Source: Panulirus ornatus (Eukaryota; Arthropoda; Malacostraca; Decapoda; Palinuridae). From it: a stretch of DNA of 64,000 nt. How positions within the stretch are numbered: position 1 is the first letter of the stretch; each line of letters begins with the position of its first letter. The stretch is from NCBI RefSeq assembly GCF_036320965.1, contig NC_092225.1:33341887-33405886 (forward strand), read 5' to 3'. The position numbers were made by a program, and so were the translations under genes. The notes under the pieces were generated by a model, which was not told the origin of the DNA, ran no database searches, and worked only from the letters and a program-made list of their open reading frames with translations. Below, in pieces: positions 9,165 to 22,800 of this stretch.

Positions 9165-9745
9165 TCTTCATTCAGTACATATCAGAACTAATGAGAAATT
9201 TATCTAACCAGTTTTTGAAAGTATTCATAAACAGTCTTTGCACAGACAATATTTGATGATAACTTATTCCAGTGTTCAATGCACCTATTCAACGCACCTA
9301 CATGCAATGAAACTTTTTCCAATGTCAGAGTTACATCTTCTAGCTTTACATTTCATTTTGATTTTCCTAGTAACTGTATTCTCTTGTATTTCAAAAAGGT
9401 CTTCATGAATTTTGTTGTCTAAATTACTCAAATTTTGTAAACTTGTATTAGGTCACTGCAAAGTCTAAACTTCTTAAGAGAAAAGAGATCTAATCTTCTG
9501 AACCTCTCTTCATACATCTGTTATCTCAGAACTGCTATCAGTTTTGTCAACCATCTTGTACTTGTTCCAACTTTTCCTTATCTTTTTTGTAGTCTGAGGT
9601 CCAGCATTTGACTGTGGTCTTACTAAAATATCAAAAAGGGTCAGCATTTTTGCTGGTGTTTTGCATTCATTGTTCTTAGTTATGACACCGAACCTCCAAT
9701 TTCCTTTTTCATTTGCTGATATACACTGTTTAGTATACCTCAATT
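9165..9745 (-). pseudogene. CR1/Jockey-like non-LTR remnant, RT C-terminus (old)
   Basis: On the minus strand the pieces LTLFDILVRPQ, WNKYKMVDK, EERFRRLDLFSLKKFRLCSDL, ARRCNSDIGK, and either NTFKNWLDKFL or the alternative frame NKLSSN.VCAKTVYEYF follow the order of the C-terminal domain of CR1/Jockey-type elements (LVRPHLEY, EERLKRLDLFSLEKRR, CNSDIRKKFF, NSFKNRLD). Several frameshifts and stops separate them, so the remnant is old. It is a different family from the RTE copies around it. Confidence 0.65.
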
Positions 9746-10365
9746 TATCACAAATAACATCTTCAACATCCTTCTCTTCATCTACTTTAGTTAGTGAATT
9801 TCTGAATATCTCACAATATTAAGTATTTCACTCTTTAAAAAGCATAACTTTATATGTTTTCATTAAATTTCACCAACCATTAGCCCTACCACTCTACTTC
9901 ATAAAGATCTTTTAGAAACATTACTTAGTCTTGCCCATCTATAGCTCTACCTAGATTCATAGTGTATTATTATCTACAGGATTTCTGCTTCAGTTGTACA
10001 TGCATATGACTCAGTCTTCTTTATATTTAAGTTGGTACAGCATACACTATCATACTGCATCACACTTCATTTATCTATCTATTATTACCTTTAACTCCAA
10101 CCCCATTACATGGGATGGGTTAAGTGTATAATGCCTCTCAATTCACTTACACATCCTACACTTATTCTGGTGTGCTAATTTGAACTTGGGCTTTTACAAT
10201 TCTTTAAAAATTCATTAACTGTTCACTTTGCATACAAATTTGTGGCAGAATCCTAACCAATGAGGTTGACAGGTGCTGCTACTACAGTAGGGAGCTTAAT
10301 ACTTGTAAAAAGGTGAATTTGTGCCTCAAAGAGATACTATAATATTCTATTTATTTACTTATTCA
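9746..10365. other. AT-rich intronic sequence, nothing recognised
   Basis: Single-copy-looking, AT-rich sequence within the septin intron. I see no coding motif, tandem repeat or match to other parts of the window. A short tetranucleotide-like ATCTATCTATTA tract lies near 10070-10085. Confidence 0.5.
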
Positions 10366-12478
10366 TTTTGCTTTGTCGCTGTCTCCCGCGTTAGTGAGGC
10401 AGTGCAAGGAAACAGACAAAAGAATGGCCCAACCCACCCACATACACATGTATATACATACATGTCCACACACGCAAATATACATACCTATATATCTCAA
10501 CATATACATATATATACACACACAGACATATACATATATACACATGTACATAATTCATACTGTCTGCCTTTAATCATTCCCATCACCACCTCGCCACACA
10601 TGAAATAACCCCCTCCCCCTCATGTGTGAGAGGTAGTGCTAGGAAAAGACAACAAAGGCCACATTTGTTCACACTCAATCTCTAGCTGTCATGTAATAAT
10701 GCACTGAAACCACAGCTCCCTTTCCACATCCAGGCCCCACAGAACTTTCCATGATTTACCCCAGATGCTTCACATGCCCTGGTTCAATCCATTAACAGCA
10801 CATCGACCCCGGTATACCACATCGTTCCAATTCACTCTATTCCTTGCACGCCTTTCACCCTCCTGCATGTTCAGGCCCCAATCACTCAAATTCTTTTTCA
10901 CTCCATCTTTCCACCTCCAATTTGGTCTCCCACTTCTCCTCGTTCCATCCACCTCTGACACATATATCATCTTGGTCAATCTCTCCTCACTCATTCTCTC
11001 CATGTGACCAAACCATTTCAAAACACCCTCTTCTGCTCTCTCAACCACACTCTTTTTATTACCACACATCTCTCTTACCCTTACATTACTTACTCGATCA
11101 AACCACCTCACACCACACATTGTCCTCAAACATCTCATTTCCAGCACATCCACCTTCCTCCGCACAACTCTATCCATAGCCCATGCCTCGCAACCATATA
11201 ACATTGTTGGAACCACTATTCCTTCAAACATAACCATTATTTCCCAGCAAAAATTGTCCAAATGCCTCTCTCTTATCTTTCACTAATAATCTTACTTCTT
11301 CATCCCACCACTCACTACCCTTTCTAATCAACCCACCTCTCACGCTTCTCATGCCACAAACATCTTTTGCGCAAGCCATCACTGCTCTCCTAAATACATC
11401 CCATTCCTCCCCCACTCCCCTTACCTCCTTTGTTCTCACCTTTTTCCATTTTGTACTCAGTCTCTCTTGGTACTTCCTCACACAAGTCTCCTTCCCAAGC
11501 TCACTTACTCTCACCACTCTCTTCACCCCAACATTCTCTCTTCTTTTCTGAAAACCCCTACAAATCTTCACTTTCGCCTCCACAAGATAATGATCAGACA
11601 TCCCTCCAGTTGCACCTCTCAGCACATTAACATCCAAAAGTCTCTCTTTTGCGCGCCTATCAATTAACACGTAATCCAATAACACTCTCTGGCAATCTCT
11701 CCTACTTACATACGTATACTTATGTATATCTCTCTTTTTAAACTAAGTAATCCCCATCACCAGTCCTTTTTCAACACATAAATCTACAAGCTCTTCACCA
11801 TTTCCATTTACGACACTGAACACCCCATGTACACCAATTATTCCCTCAACTGCCACATTACTCACCTTCGCATTCAAATCATCCATCATTATAACCCGGT
11901 CTCGTGCATCAAAACTACACTCATTCAGCTGCTCCCAAAACATTTGCCTCTCGTGATCTTTCTTCTAATGCCCAGGTGCATATGCACCAATAATCACCCA
12001 TCTCTCTCCATCAACTTTCAGTTTTACCCATATCAATCTAGAGTTTATTTTCTTACACTCTATCACATACTCCCACCACTCCTGTTTCAGGAGTAGTGCT
12101 ACTCCTTCCCTTGCTCTTGTCCTCTCACTAACTCATGACTTTACTTGCAAGACATTCCCAAACCACTCTTCCCCTTTACCCTTGAGCTTCGTTTCACTCA
12201 GAGCCAAAACATCCAGGTTCCTTTCCTCAAACATACTACCTATCTCTCCTTTTTTCTCATCTTGGTTACATCCACACACATTTAGACACCCCAATCTGAG
12301 CCTTCAAGGAGGATGAGCACTCCCTGCGTGACTCCTTCTTCTGTTTCCCCTTTTAGAAAGTCAAAATACAAGGAGGGGAGAGTTTCTAGCCCCCCACTCC
12401 CGTCCCCTTTAGTCGCCTTCTACGATACATGAGGAATGTGTGGGAAGTATTCTTTCTCCCCTATCCCCTAGGATATAT
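10366..12478 (-). pseudogene. RTE-like copy E with the RT core deleted
   Basis: Minus-strand copy with both ends: long-form 3' UTR beginning at TTTGTCGCTGTCTCCCGC (about 10373) and 5' UTR reaching CCTAGGGGATAGG near 12470. The endonuclease remains recognisable (LALSETK, VMDDLNAKVS, LLDYVLIDRR, MSDHYLVEAK). The frame runs to FGQFLLGNNGYV (11224-11685), then jumps to MVMFEGIVVPTMLYGCEAW (10770-11261). RT motifs A, B and C are therefore lost in a ~1.4-kb internal deletion with a short GAAATAATGG/GCAAAAATGG microhomology near 11240. The start codon is also lost and the canonical final stop has become CGA. Confidence 0.85.
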
Positions 12479-12769
12479 TCTACAGTATGCAAATCTCACC
12501 CAGTTTTCTTTTGCAGACCTCGTTAGTACACCCTTAAAGCGGAACTGAAGGGAAGGTGTTGCCCAACTTAATCAGGTCAACAGTTTTGAAAACAGACAAA
12601 CATTTGAGGCGACCTGAAATTCTAATTTTTTGATAATCTAAGAGCCCTGCTACCTCTGGCAAACACTGCACTGAGTTTGCTATCTGCTAGTGGCCTGTCA
12701 AGGATAAAGCACTAAAGGATAAGAAGCAGCACTGGAGTCACCAGTTAAGCTGGGGAGTAAATGGGACGA
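12479..12769. other. Unassigned sequence upstream of old RTE copy
   Basis: No coding motif recognised. The last ~60 bases may be the 5' leader of the old RTE copy that follows, since they end directly at its first recognisable codons, but I have no second copy to compare. Confidence 0.4.
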
Positions 12770-15560
12770 GCAATTGTGTGTGATGGCTCAGAATGTTAGT
12801 GGGATGATTGGTAAGGGAAACAAGAGGGAGCTTGTGAAGAAATCTGAAAGTTATAGTTTGGATGTGATGGGATTAAACAAGTCCATATCAATGGACACAA
12901 TGAATGCAAGTTTTGCGAGGGCATGGAAGGAGTCATATGGACAAGAATGAATGAAAATTATCAGGGAAGAGGGAAAACAGGATGTGCAGTTACTAAGAGT
13001 ATAGGAGGATGTTACAGAGCATGGATGGAAAGTATCAAGAATGTTACAGAGCATGGATGGAAAGTATCAAGAATACTGTGGGTGAAAGGAAAGACATATT
13101 ATGAAGGATGCATGGGTACATGTATATACACCCATGAATATGAAGACTGTGTGAGATAAAGATGAAATGAAACATTTCTGAAGACATCTGAATGACTGTA
13201 TAAATGGGTTTGAGAAGGAGAGGAAGGTGGTTGTCATAGGTAATATACATGTGAAGGTGGAATGTGATGAATTTGGCAAGGTAGTTGGTAAATGGGGAGT
13301 GCCTAGAATAAATGAGAATGGAAGTTATCTTATGGATGTTGTGTTGAGAGGGGATTTATCTATTGCAAATACCTTTCTTCAGAACAAGATGATCCACAGA
13401 TATACATGTATGAGAAATGATTGAAGAAAGAAGAACAAAAGGGTTTGACTGAATATGAGGCAGTGAATGAAAGGTTGAGAAAGGCTGTGCTGGATGCAAG
13501 AGTTCCAAGTGGATTCTTTGGAGATTCTGGCCATTTTGCAGTGCTTGTGGAGGTATGGTGTAAAGAAAAATGAGAAGTAAAAGTGTTGACAAGCAAAGAA
13601 GATAAATCAGAATGAATGCAAGGAGGAATATGAAAGAAGGGTGACAATTTAGATGAAAGTGTAGTAAATGAAAGATGGTCATGTGTGAATGAGGTGTTTA
13701 AAATGCTTAGAGAAAGACTGTCAAATGTTGTCAAATTAGTACTTGGATAAAAGGTTGTGAGGTTGTGAGATGTAAGAATAAAAAGGGAAATGCATGGTGG
13801 ACAAGTGAGATTAGAAATGCTAAGGAAGAGAACAAAAAGGTTTCAGTTAGATTGCTCAAAGAAAATGTTCAGCAAAGGAGACAGAAGAAAGAATTTAAGG
13901 TGTGTAGATGGAATGTCAAGAAGCACATAGAAGAAAGCAAAGAAAGAGTAGATAAAGATTTTGGAAGAAAGCCAAGAGAAAAGTTTAGTGAAAATAAGAA
14001 ATTGTAATGGAAGGAGGTGAAAAACCAAAGAGTTGGGTGTAAGAGTTGAAATGTAAATGTCAGAAGCAAGGAAGGGGAATCATAAGGAGGAAGTGAAGAT
14101 GGAAAGAGTATTTTGAACTGATGGATGTGGAAGAAAGTGAGGCAGCAGTTGTCATATGCATGAGAATGGAGGGTGGAAGGAAAAGCACAGAAGCCTATAG
14201 CAAGAAAGGAGGTAAAAAGGGTGATAATGAAGCTGAAGGTAAGAAAGGCACCTGAAGAGGATGGGATCAAGGCTGAAATGTTGAAGTATGGAGTAGAAAT
14301 GAGATAAAGTGGATGCATTTGATATATGATTTAGCATCAAAACAGAAAGGTTGTGCCCGAGGATTAGGTGAAAGCTTTTATCATTCCTTTATTCAAAGGA
14401 AAAGGTTCTAAAGATGAAGGTAGCAATTATATGGGAACAATTCTATTAAGTATACCTGGAACAATGTATGCAAGAGTGTTGATTGATACAGTGATGGAAG
14501 TGACTAAATGCAAAATAAGTGAGGAGCAAGGGGGCTTTTGCAATGAGTATGACCATGGACCATGGAAAGGTATATAGCAAAATATAAAAAGCTGTATGTA
14601 GCCTTTATGGATCTAAAGAAAGCATATAACAGAGTCAAGAGGAGCGCTTTATGGAATGGTTAGGGATACATGGGGTAGGTGAACAACTGTTGGATGATGT
14701 GAAAGTCTCCTATAGAGTAGCAAATGCATCTGCAATAGTGGATGGAGAGTTGAACAAAAGTTTCCTTTCCATGCAGGAATGAGGTAAGGCTGTGTGATGC
14801 CACCATGGCTTTTTAACATAAATATAGATGGAGTGATATGCGAGATGAAAGCAAAACTCTTGGAATGGGTGTAGAGAAGGAGCATGGTGGTGAGGTATGA
14901 TGGCTAGTGACAAGCTTGCTTGCATATAAAGAGGAGGTGCAGAAGGTTGTAAGTGTGTTTCATGATGTGTGTTAAGTTTAGGAAATTGAAGGTAAATGTG
15001 AATAGAAGTACAGTAGTGGTATCTGATAGGAAACAGAGTGAAAGTATAGATTTTGCAAAGTCTTACAGAGTGAGAGAAGAAAGTGGACAAAACTGTCATA
15101 TATCTGGGGAGAGAAAGATGGAAGAGGTGACATAATCAAAGTATTTTGGAGCTATCTTGTGTAAGTTTGGTGATATGCAAGGAGAAATCTTAGCTAAGTT
15201 TGGTAATATGGAAGGAGAGATAAGGAAGAGAGCAGTAATAGATAGAAGAGTTACTGGGTACCTTAACAGAAAAATGAAGGGTAGAGCTGAAACTATGGAA
15301 GACAAGAAATCATAGTCCTCCCAACACAGACCTATGCCACTGAAACATGGATATGGAATGAGTCATAGGGGTCAAGAAACCAGGCTGTGGAAGTGAGCTA
15401 TTCGAGAGGAACGTATGGCAAGACTACATGGGATGAAGAAAGTATGAGAGATTTGGTATGGCAGGGAATGCAAAGGGAATGAACTGCAGGGTGGTAAAGT
15501 GGTTTGGGCATGAGAAGTACGCACAATGGGGAGTACACAAGGAGACTATATGATAGTATG
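12770..15560 (+). pseudogene. Old divergent RTE-like element (copy K)
   Basis: A collinear but diverged relative of the other RTE copies. It holds an endonuclease remnant (SYSLDVMGLNKS; VVIGNIHVKVECDEFGKVVGKWG near 13227-13310; FFGDSGHFAVLVE near 13520), a K/E-rich linker (13765-14007), and RT pieces: FIIPLFKGKGSKDEGSNYMG (14368-14430), LLSIPGTMYARVLIDTV, KISEEQGGF, YVAFMDLKKAYNRVK near 14598-14640, and KVNVNRSTVVV near 14990. KWFGH survives near 15493. Many frameshifts and stops, plus a tandem duplication of about 33 bp at 13012-13075, show long decay. Confidence 0.75.
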
Positions 15561-15570
15561 ATTAAAAAGG

Positions 15571-15864
15571 CAGCCCAAGTATGGCAGCACTGGCACCAGA
15601 GCAGGCCATTGAAGCAGTTACACCATTGTCCAAATATGGCAGCAGTGGCACCATGTTCCATGTATGGCAACAGTGGTATCACAGCCCAGGTATTGCAGCA
15701 GGGGCAACACAGTCCAGGTATGGTAACAATGGCTCCCCAGCCCAGTAATGGCAGCAGTGGCACCACAGCCTAAGTCTGGAAGTAGTAGCACCACAGCCCA
15801 GATATAGCAGCTGTGGCAACACAACCTAGGTATGGCAGCAGTGGCACCAGAGCTCAGGTATAGC
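15571..15864. repeat. Minisatellite, ~30-bp GCAGCAGTGGCACCA units
   Basis: About nine to ten degenerate units of the form ATGGCAGCAGTGGCACCACA followed by GCCCAGGT. Units differ by substitutions and small indels. Open frames through it are by-products of the repeat. Confidence 0.75.
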
Positions 15865-15897
15865 TTGTCCTAAATATAACTTGTTTACTCTTCAGTC

Positions 15898-17415
15898 GCG
15901 ACACCACCACACCTTAGCCACTTTTACATTCTATATTTTTCCTCAACTTAACTCCACCTGACATACACCCATCCCTCACCTACATCCTACTTCACATTCC
16001 CTCATCCCTCACCTGGACTCATCCCTCACATCCCAAACCACATACTCCTATCCCTCATCTACACTCCAACTCACATACCCTCATCCCTCACCCATACCTA
16101 ATCTCACACCCCAACTCAAATACCTCCATCCCTCACCTACACTCCACCTTAAATACCTTAATCCCACGCCTACACACCACCTCACATATCACCACTCCTC
16201 ACCTAAACCACAGTTCACAAACTCCCCCCCCTCACATACCCCCCATTTCTCACCTACACCCTAACTCACATACCCCTATCTCTCACTTACACCCTAACTC
16301 ACATACCTGGTAAATACCTGGTGATCTTAATACCTGGTGAGATCTTTGGGGGTCTTCATCCCCACAGCCCAGGCTTGGCCCAGCCCTCATCTAAACCCAA
16401 CATAATCCAATCCTTCACATCACATACCCCCACCCTCACCTTAAATACTCTCATCACACCGCACATACCCTAATCCTACCCTTCATACTGCCATCCCTCA
16501 CATATATCCCAATCTTTTTTGTACACCTCACCTCACATACCCTAACCTACAACTATACCCCACCTTTCATACCCCATCCCATAAATACAACTAACATCAC
16601 ATATCCCATCCCTCAAATACATCCCACCTCATATACTCCTCACCCAAACCCTATCTCAAATATCCCCAAACCAAAGTCCACATATTCCCATCCTTTACCC
16701 ACTTCTCACCTCATAGCACTATTCTTTACCCATGTACTAACTCATATACCCCAATTCCTCACATACACCCCACCTCACATGACCCTTATCAACACAAACC
16801 CCAAACACCTATCATTCTAACTCCATTCTATACTTACAATTCAACTTACCCAATCCCACACCAATATCATACCTCACATACCCCCAATCCTTACCTACAT
16901 CCCAACTCACATAAACTCCATATTTCCCCTTTCCATATTTACAACTCACCTCTCATAACCCATCCCACCTCATACATCCCCAACCCTCACAACTCCTCAT
17001 ATATAACTCACCTCATATATTTCTATTCCACATTTACAACTCATCTTGCATAACCTTATCACTCAACCACACCCAAAACCACAAACCCCATCTCTTACCT
17101 ACATTCCACCTCATACATTCCTTTCTTTATGGACATTCCACACATCCTGCCACACATATCCAATTCTATGCCTATGTCCCAATTCATATACCCCCATCCC
17201 ACACCACCTTAACTCACACACCCCATTTCATACCTACACCCTAACTCACAAACCTCATCCACACTCCATCTCACATAACCCAATCACACCCCATTCCTCT
17301 TTACATACCCCATCCCTCACCTACAGCCCACCTCACATACCCTCATCTCTATAGCAACTCACATACCACATCTACAACCCAGCTCACATACCCCTAACCT
17401 ACACCTAAAGCCGAC
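15898..17415. repeat. C/A/T-rich, G-poor minisatellite-like region
   Basis: About 1.5 kb built from degenerate ~30-bp phrases such as CCCATCCCTCACCTACA and CCACCTCACATACCC. The plus strand has very few G residues, so the septin-sense strand is G-rich with many GGG and GGTGAGG runs. It is interrupted by a CR1-like 3' fragment at 16305-16380. Confidence 0.7.
16305..16380 (-). mobile_element. 3' end fragment of a CR1-like family
   Basis: TACCTGGTGAGATCTTTGGG, GGTCTTCATCC and CCAGGCTTGGCCCAG resemble 46980-47035 (TATCTGGTGAAGTCTTCGGG...), which is attached to a CR1/Jockey-like RT remnant there. It could also be a SINE with the same 3' end. Confidence 0.5.
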
Positions 17416-17629
17416 CTCAAGGTGACTCAAACATCTCCCCTCATGACTCAAACTCCTCCTTTACCTTAACTTAAAGTGGAAGAATCTGTTTTGCTCTCAC
17501 TCATGACTCATGTCTCAAGGAAGAAACCAACATACTGTACCAGTCTTAGGGCCACCTCTTATCAGATATTCCAAAAAGAAGCCTTATATTAAGGTGGGAC
17601 TATCTAACCCAATGCATGTTGCTACAGAC
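17416..17629. other. Spacer between low-complexity blocks
   Basis: No gene or repeat recognised, apart from short CTCATGACTCA-type direct repeats near 17452-17510. Confidence 0.4.
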
Positions 17630-19560
17630 TACTTAACCATCTGTTGTTTGTGACAGGTGGCCCATTGTCCTTAGTGATAGGTGGGCCATTTGTCCTTAAT
17701 GAAAGGTAGACTATCTGTCGTTAGTGACGGGTGGATCATCTGTCTTTAGTGAAGTGTGGATAGTCTGTTGTTAGTGTAAGAGGACCACCTACAGTTAGAC
17801 ATATGTATGTACCATTGTCATTAGTAATGGGTGGACCGTGACGTGTGGACCATCTGTTGTTAGTGACGGGTGGATCCTCTGTTGTTAGTGACTTATGGAT
17901 AATCTATCATTAGTGATGTGAACCATCTGTTGTTAGTATAAGAAGACCACCAACTATTAGTAACATATGTACCATCCATTGTTAGTGTCGGGTGGACTGT
18001 GAGGTGTGGGCCAGCTGTCGTTATTGTCAATTTATAACCATCTGTCGCTACTGACTGGTGCACTTCAGTGACAGGTAAACAACCTGTTGTTAGTGAGAGG
18101 TAAACTATCTGTCACAAAAGACAGGTGAACCATCTGTCATTAGTGTTGGGTGGACCATCTGTAGTCTGTAGTCAGCGACAGATGGACCACCTGTTTTTAG
18201 TGACAAGTAGACCATCTCATTACTAACAGAAGAACAATCTGTCATTAATAACAAGTGAACCATTTGTCGTTGAAGGGTAAAAACTTCTTCTTTAGTGAAG
18301 ATAGAACATCTGTCATTAGTAATGAGTACCATCTGTTGTTAATGACAGGAAGACCCATGTGTCATTAAAGACAGGTGGAACATTCATGTTTAGTGACAGA
18401 TGGACCATCTGTTGTTAATGACAGGTAGACCATCTGTCGTTAGAGATGGGCAGACCAATGGTTGATGTCAGATGGACCATCTGTTGTTAGAAACAGGTGG
18501 ACCATCTGTCAGTAAAAGCAGGTGAACGATCTGTCGTAAGTAACAGATGAACCATCTGTCGTTAGTTTAGGGGATCATCTGTTGGTGATGGGTGGTACAT
18601 CTGTCATTAAAGACATGTGGACAATCTGTCAATATTGACAGCTGATCTACCTTTTGTTAGCTAAAGGTGAATTATGTCGTTATTGACAGGTGAACCATCT
18701 GTCATAATAGACAGGTGGACCATCTGTCATTATTGACAGGTCTACCATCTGTCTCTAATTACAGGTGGACTATTCGTGTTTAGCGCAAGTGGACCATCTG
18801 TCATTAATGACAGGTGAACCATTTGTGTTTAGTGGCTAGTGAACCATCTGTTGTTAATTAAAGGTGGACCATCTGTTGTTAGTGACAGATGGACCATGCG
18901 TCGTTTGTGAAATGTGGACAATCTGTCATCAGTGACAGGTGAACTATCTTTCGTAAGTGACAAGTGACCACTCGTGTTTAGCAACAAATGTACCATCTGT
19001 TGTTAATGACAGGTGGATCATTCATGTTTAGTGACAGGTGGACCATTCATGTTTAGTGACAGGTGGACCCATTGTCATTAGTAATATGTGGACCATTCAT
19101 GTTTAGTGACAGGTGGACCCATTGTCATTAGTAATATGTGGACCAGCAGTCATTAATGACATAAGAACCATCTTTCGTTAGTGACAGGTGGACAATCTAT
19201 CATAAGTGACAGGTGAATGACCTGCCATTAGTGATGGGTGGACAATCAGTCGATGGTGAGAGGTGAACGTTGTCATCAGTGAAATGAACCATCTGCCGTT
19301 AGTGACGGTGACCATCTGTTACTAGTAACAGGTGGACCATCTGTTGTAAGCGACATGTGGACAATCTGTCATTCATGAAAGATGAACACCTTTCGTAGTG
19401 ACAGGTGGACCATTAGCCATTACTGACAGGTGGACTACCAGTTATTAGTGGTTGATGGGCCATCTGCCATTAGTGGCTGGTGAACTAGCTGTGAGTGAAA
19501 TGTGTACCAGCTGTCGTTAGTGACAGGTGGACCATCTGTTGCTAGTGACAGGTGAAGCCT
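17630..19560. repeat. Degenerate ~25-27-bp minisatellite with internal dyads
   Basis: Roughly 70 diverged units of GTGACAGGTGGACCATCTGT followed by CGTTA. Most contain a small dyad GACAG...CTGTC around GTGGACCAT, so a single strand could fold into serial short hairpins. Divergence between units is higher than in the neighbouring 31-bp array, which suggests an older array. Confidence 0.8.
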
Positions 19561-19609
19561 ATGTCACCCCAACATTTGTGTAGGCAGTGGAAGGTTGACC
19601 TACCACCCC

Positions 19610-19728
19610 AGGGAGGCTGGGTGTCACTCTGCCCCAGTGCTACTCCCAAGGGAGGCTGGGTGTCACTCTGCCCCAGTGCTACTCCCAAGGGAGGCTGGGT
19701 GTCACTCTGCCCCAGTACCTCTCCCTGA
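19610..19728. repeat. Three tandem 39-bp units
   Basis: GGGAGGCTGGGTGTCACTCT followed by GCCCCAGTGCTACTCCCAA, repeated three times with the third diverging at its end. Because 39 is a multiple of three, a plus-strand frame reads REAGCHSAPVLLP repeatedly; nothing else supports coding. Confidence 0.85.
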
Positions 19729-19887
19729 GGAGGCTGTCCCCTATATCATAGAGGAGCCCCGGCCACCATGTGGGGCTCCCCCGTTCCCACAAGCTTCTGA
19801 GTTTCCATCATCAGCCCTTTGGCTCCCCAACTGCTGGGGCTCCTTCATCAGCACCTTGTGTCCTGTTGGTCGCCTGAATATGGTCTG
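19729..19887. other. GC-rich spacer, nothing recognised
   Basis: GC-richer than its neighbours. It carries no recognised coding motif on the septin strand. Confidence 0.4.
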
Positions 19888-22800
19888 CACTACTCACCAA
19901 CTACCATGATGATGAATACACTACTCACCAACTACCATGATGATGAATACACTACTCACCAACTACCATGATGATGAATACACTACTCACCAACTACCAT
20001 GATGAATACACTACTCACCAACTACCATGATGATGAATACACTACTCACCAACTACCATGATGATGAATACACTGCTCACCAACTACCATGATGATGAAT
20101 ACACTACTCACCAACTACCATGATGATGAATACACTGCTCACCAACTACCATGATGATGAATACACTACTCATCAACTACCATGATGATGAATACACTGC
20201 TCACCAACTACCATGATGATGAATACACTACTCATCAACTACCATGATGAATACACTACTCACCAACTACCATGATGATGAATACACTGCTCACCAACTA
20301 CCATGATGATGAATACACTGCTCACCAACTACCATGATGATGAATACACTACTCACCAACTACCATGATGATGAATACACTGCTCACCAACTACCATGAT
20401 GATGAATACACTACTCATCAACTACCATGATGATGAATACACTACTCACCAACTACCATGATGATGAATACACTGCTCACCAACTACCATGATGATGAAT
20501 ACACTGCTCACCAACTACCATGATGATGAATACACTGCTCACCAACTACCATGATGATGAATACACTACTCACCAACTACCATGATGATGAATACACTGC
20601 TCACCAACTACCATGATGATGAATACACTACTCATCAACTACCATGATGATGAATACACTACTCACCAACTACCATGATGATGAATACACTGCTCACCAA
20701 CTACCATGATGATGAATACACTGCTCACCAACTACCATGATGAATACACTGCTCACCAACTACCATGATGATGAATACACTATTCACCAACTACCATGAT
20801 GATGAATACACTACTCACCAACTACCATGATGATGAATACACTGCTCACCAACTACCATGATGATGAATACACTACTCACCAACTACCATGATGATGAAT
20901 ACACTACTCACCAACTACCATGATGATGAATACACTGCTCACCAACTACCATGATGATGAAGACACTGCTCACCAACTACCATGATGATGAATACACTAC
21001 TCACCAACTACCATGATGATGAATACACTGCTCACCAACTACCATGATGAATACACTACTCACCAACTACCATGATGATGAATACACTGCTCACCAACTA
21101 CCATGATGATGAATACACTACTCACCAACTACCATGATGATGAATACACTGCTCACCAACTACCATGATGAATACACTACTCACCAACTACCATGATGAT
21201 GAATACACTACTCACCAACTACCATGATGATGAATACACTGCTCACCAACTACCATGATGATGAATACACTGCTCACCAACTACCATGATGATGAATACA
21301 CTGCTCACCAACTACCATGATGATGAATACACTGCTCACCAACTACCATGATGATGAATACACTACTCACCAACTACCATGATGATGAATACACTACTCA
21401 CCAACTACCATGATGATGAATACACTGCTCACCAACTACCATGATGATGAATACACTGCTCACCAACTACCATGATGATGAATGCACTACTCACCAACTA
21501 CGATGATGAATACACTACTCACCAACTACCATGATGATGAATACACTGCTCACCAACTACCATGATGATGAATACACTACTCACCAACTACCATGATGAA
21601 TACACTGCTCACCAACTACCATGATGATGAATACACTGCTCACCAACTACCATAACGATGAATACACTGCTCACCAACTACCATGATGATGAATACACTA
21701 CTCACCAACTACCATGATGAATACACTACTCACCAACTACCATGATGATGAATGCACTACTCACCAACTACCATGATGATGAATACACTGCTCACCAACT
21801 ACCATGATGATGAATGCACTACTCACCAACTACCATGATGATGAATACACTATTCACCAACTACAATGATGATGAATGCAGTACTCACCAACTACCATGA
21901 TGAATGCAGTACTCACCAACTACCATGATGATGAATGCACTACTCACCAACTACCATGATGATGAATGCAGTACTCACCAACTACCATGATGAAGAATGC
22001 ACTACTCACCAACTACCATGATGATGAATGCACTAACTACATGATGAATGATGCCAACTACCATGATGATGAATGACTACTCACCAACTACCTGATGAAT
22101 ACTCAACTACCATTATGATGAATGCACTCACTAACTACCATGATGATGAATGCACTACTCACCAACTACCATGATGATGAATGCACTACTCACCAACTAC
22201 CATGATGATGAATACACTACTCACCAACTACCATGATGAATGCAGTACTCACCAACTACCATGATGAATACACTACTCACCAACTACCATGATGATGAAT
22301 GCACTCACTAACTACCATGATGATGAATGCACTACTCACCAACTATCATGATGAGGAATGCACTACTCACCAACTACCATGATGATGAATACACTACTCA
22401 CCAACTACCATGATGATGAATGTAGTACTCACCAACTACCATGATGAATACACTACTCACTAACTACCATGATGATGAATGCACTACTCACCAACTACCA
22501 TGATGATGAATACACTACTCACCAACTACCATGATGATGAATGCACTACTCACCAACTACCATGATGATGAATGCACTACTCACCAACTACCATGATGAA
22601 TGCACTACTCACCAACTACCATGATGATGAATGCACTACTCACCAACTACCATGATGATGAATGCACTACTCACCAACTATTATGATGAATGCAATACTC
22701 ACCAACTACCATGATGATGAATACACTACTCACCAACTACCATGATGATGAATACACTACTCACCAACTACCATGATGATGAATACACTACTCACCAACT

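Noticed and set aside
19595..19909. 104-codon plus frame with three REAGCHSAPVLLP repeats
   Set aside because: Three 39-bp tandem units explain the periodicity; no homologous protein recognised and it lies antisense within the septin intron.
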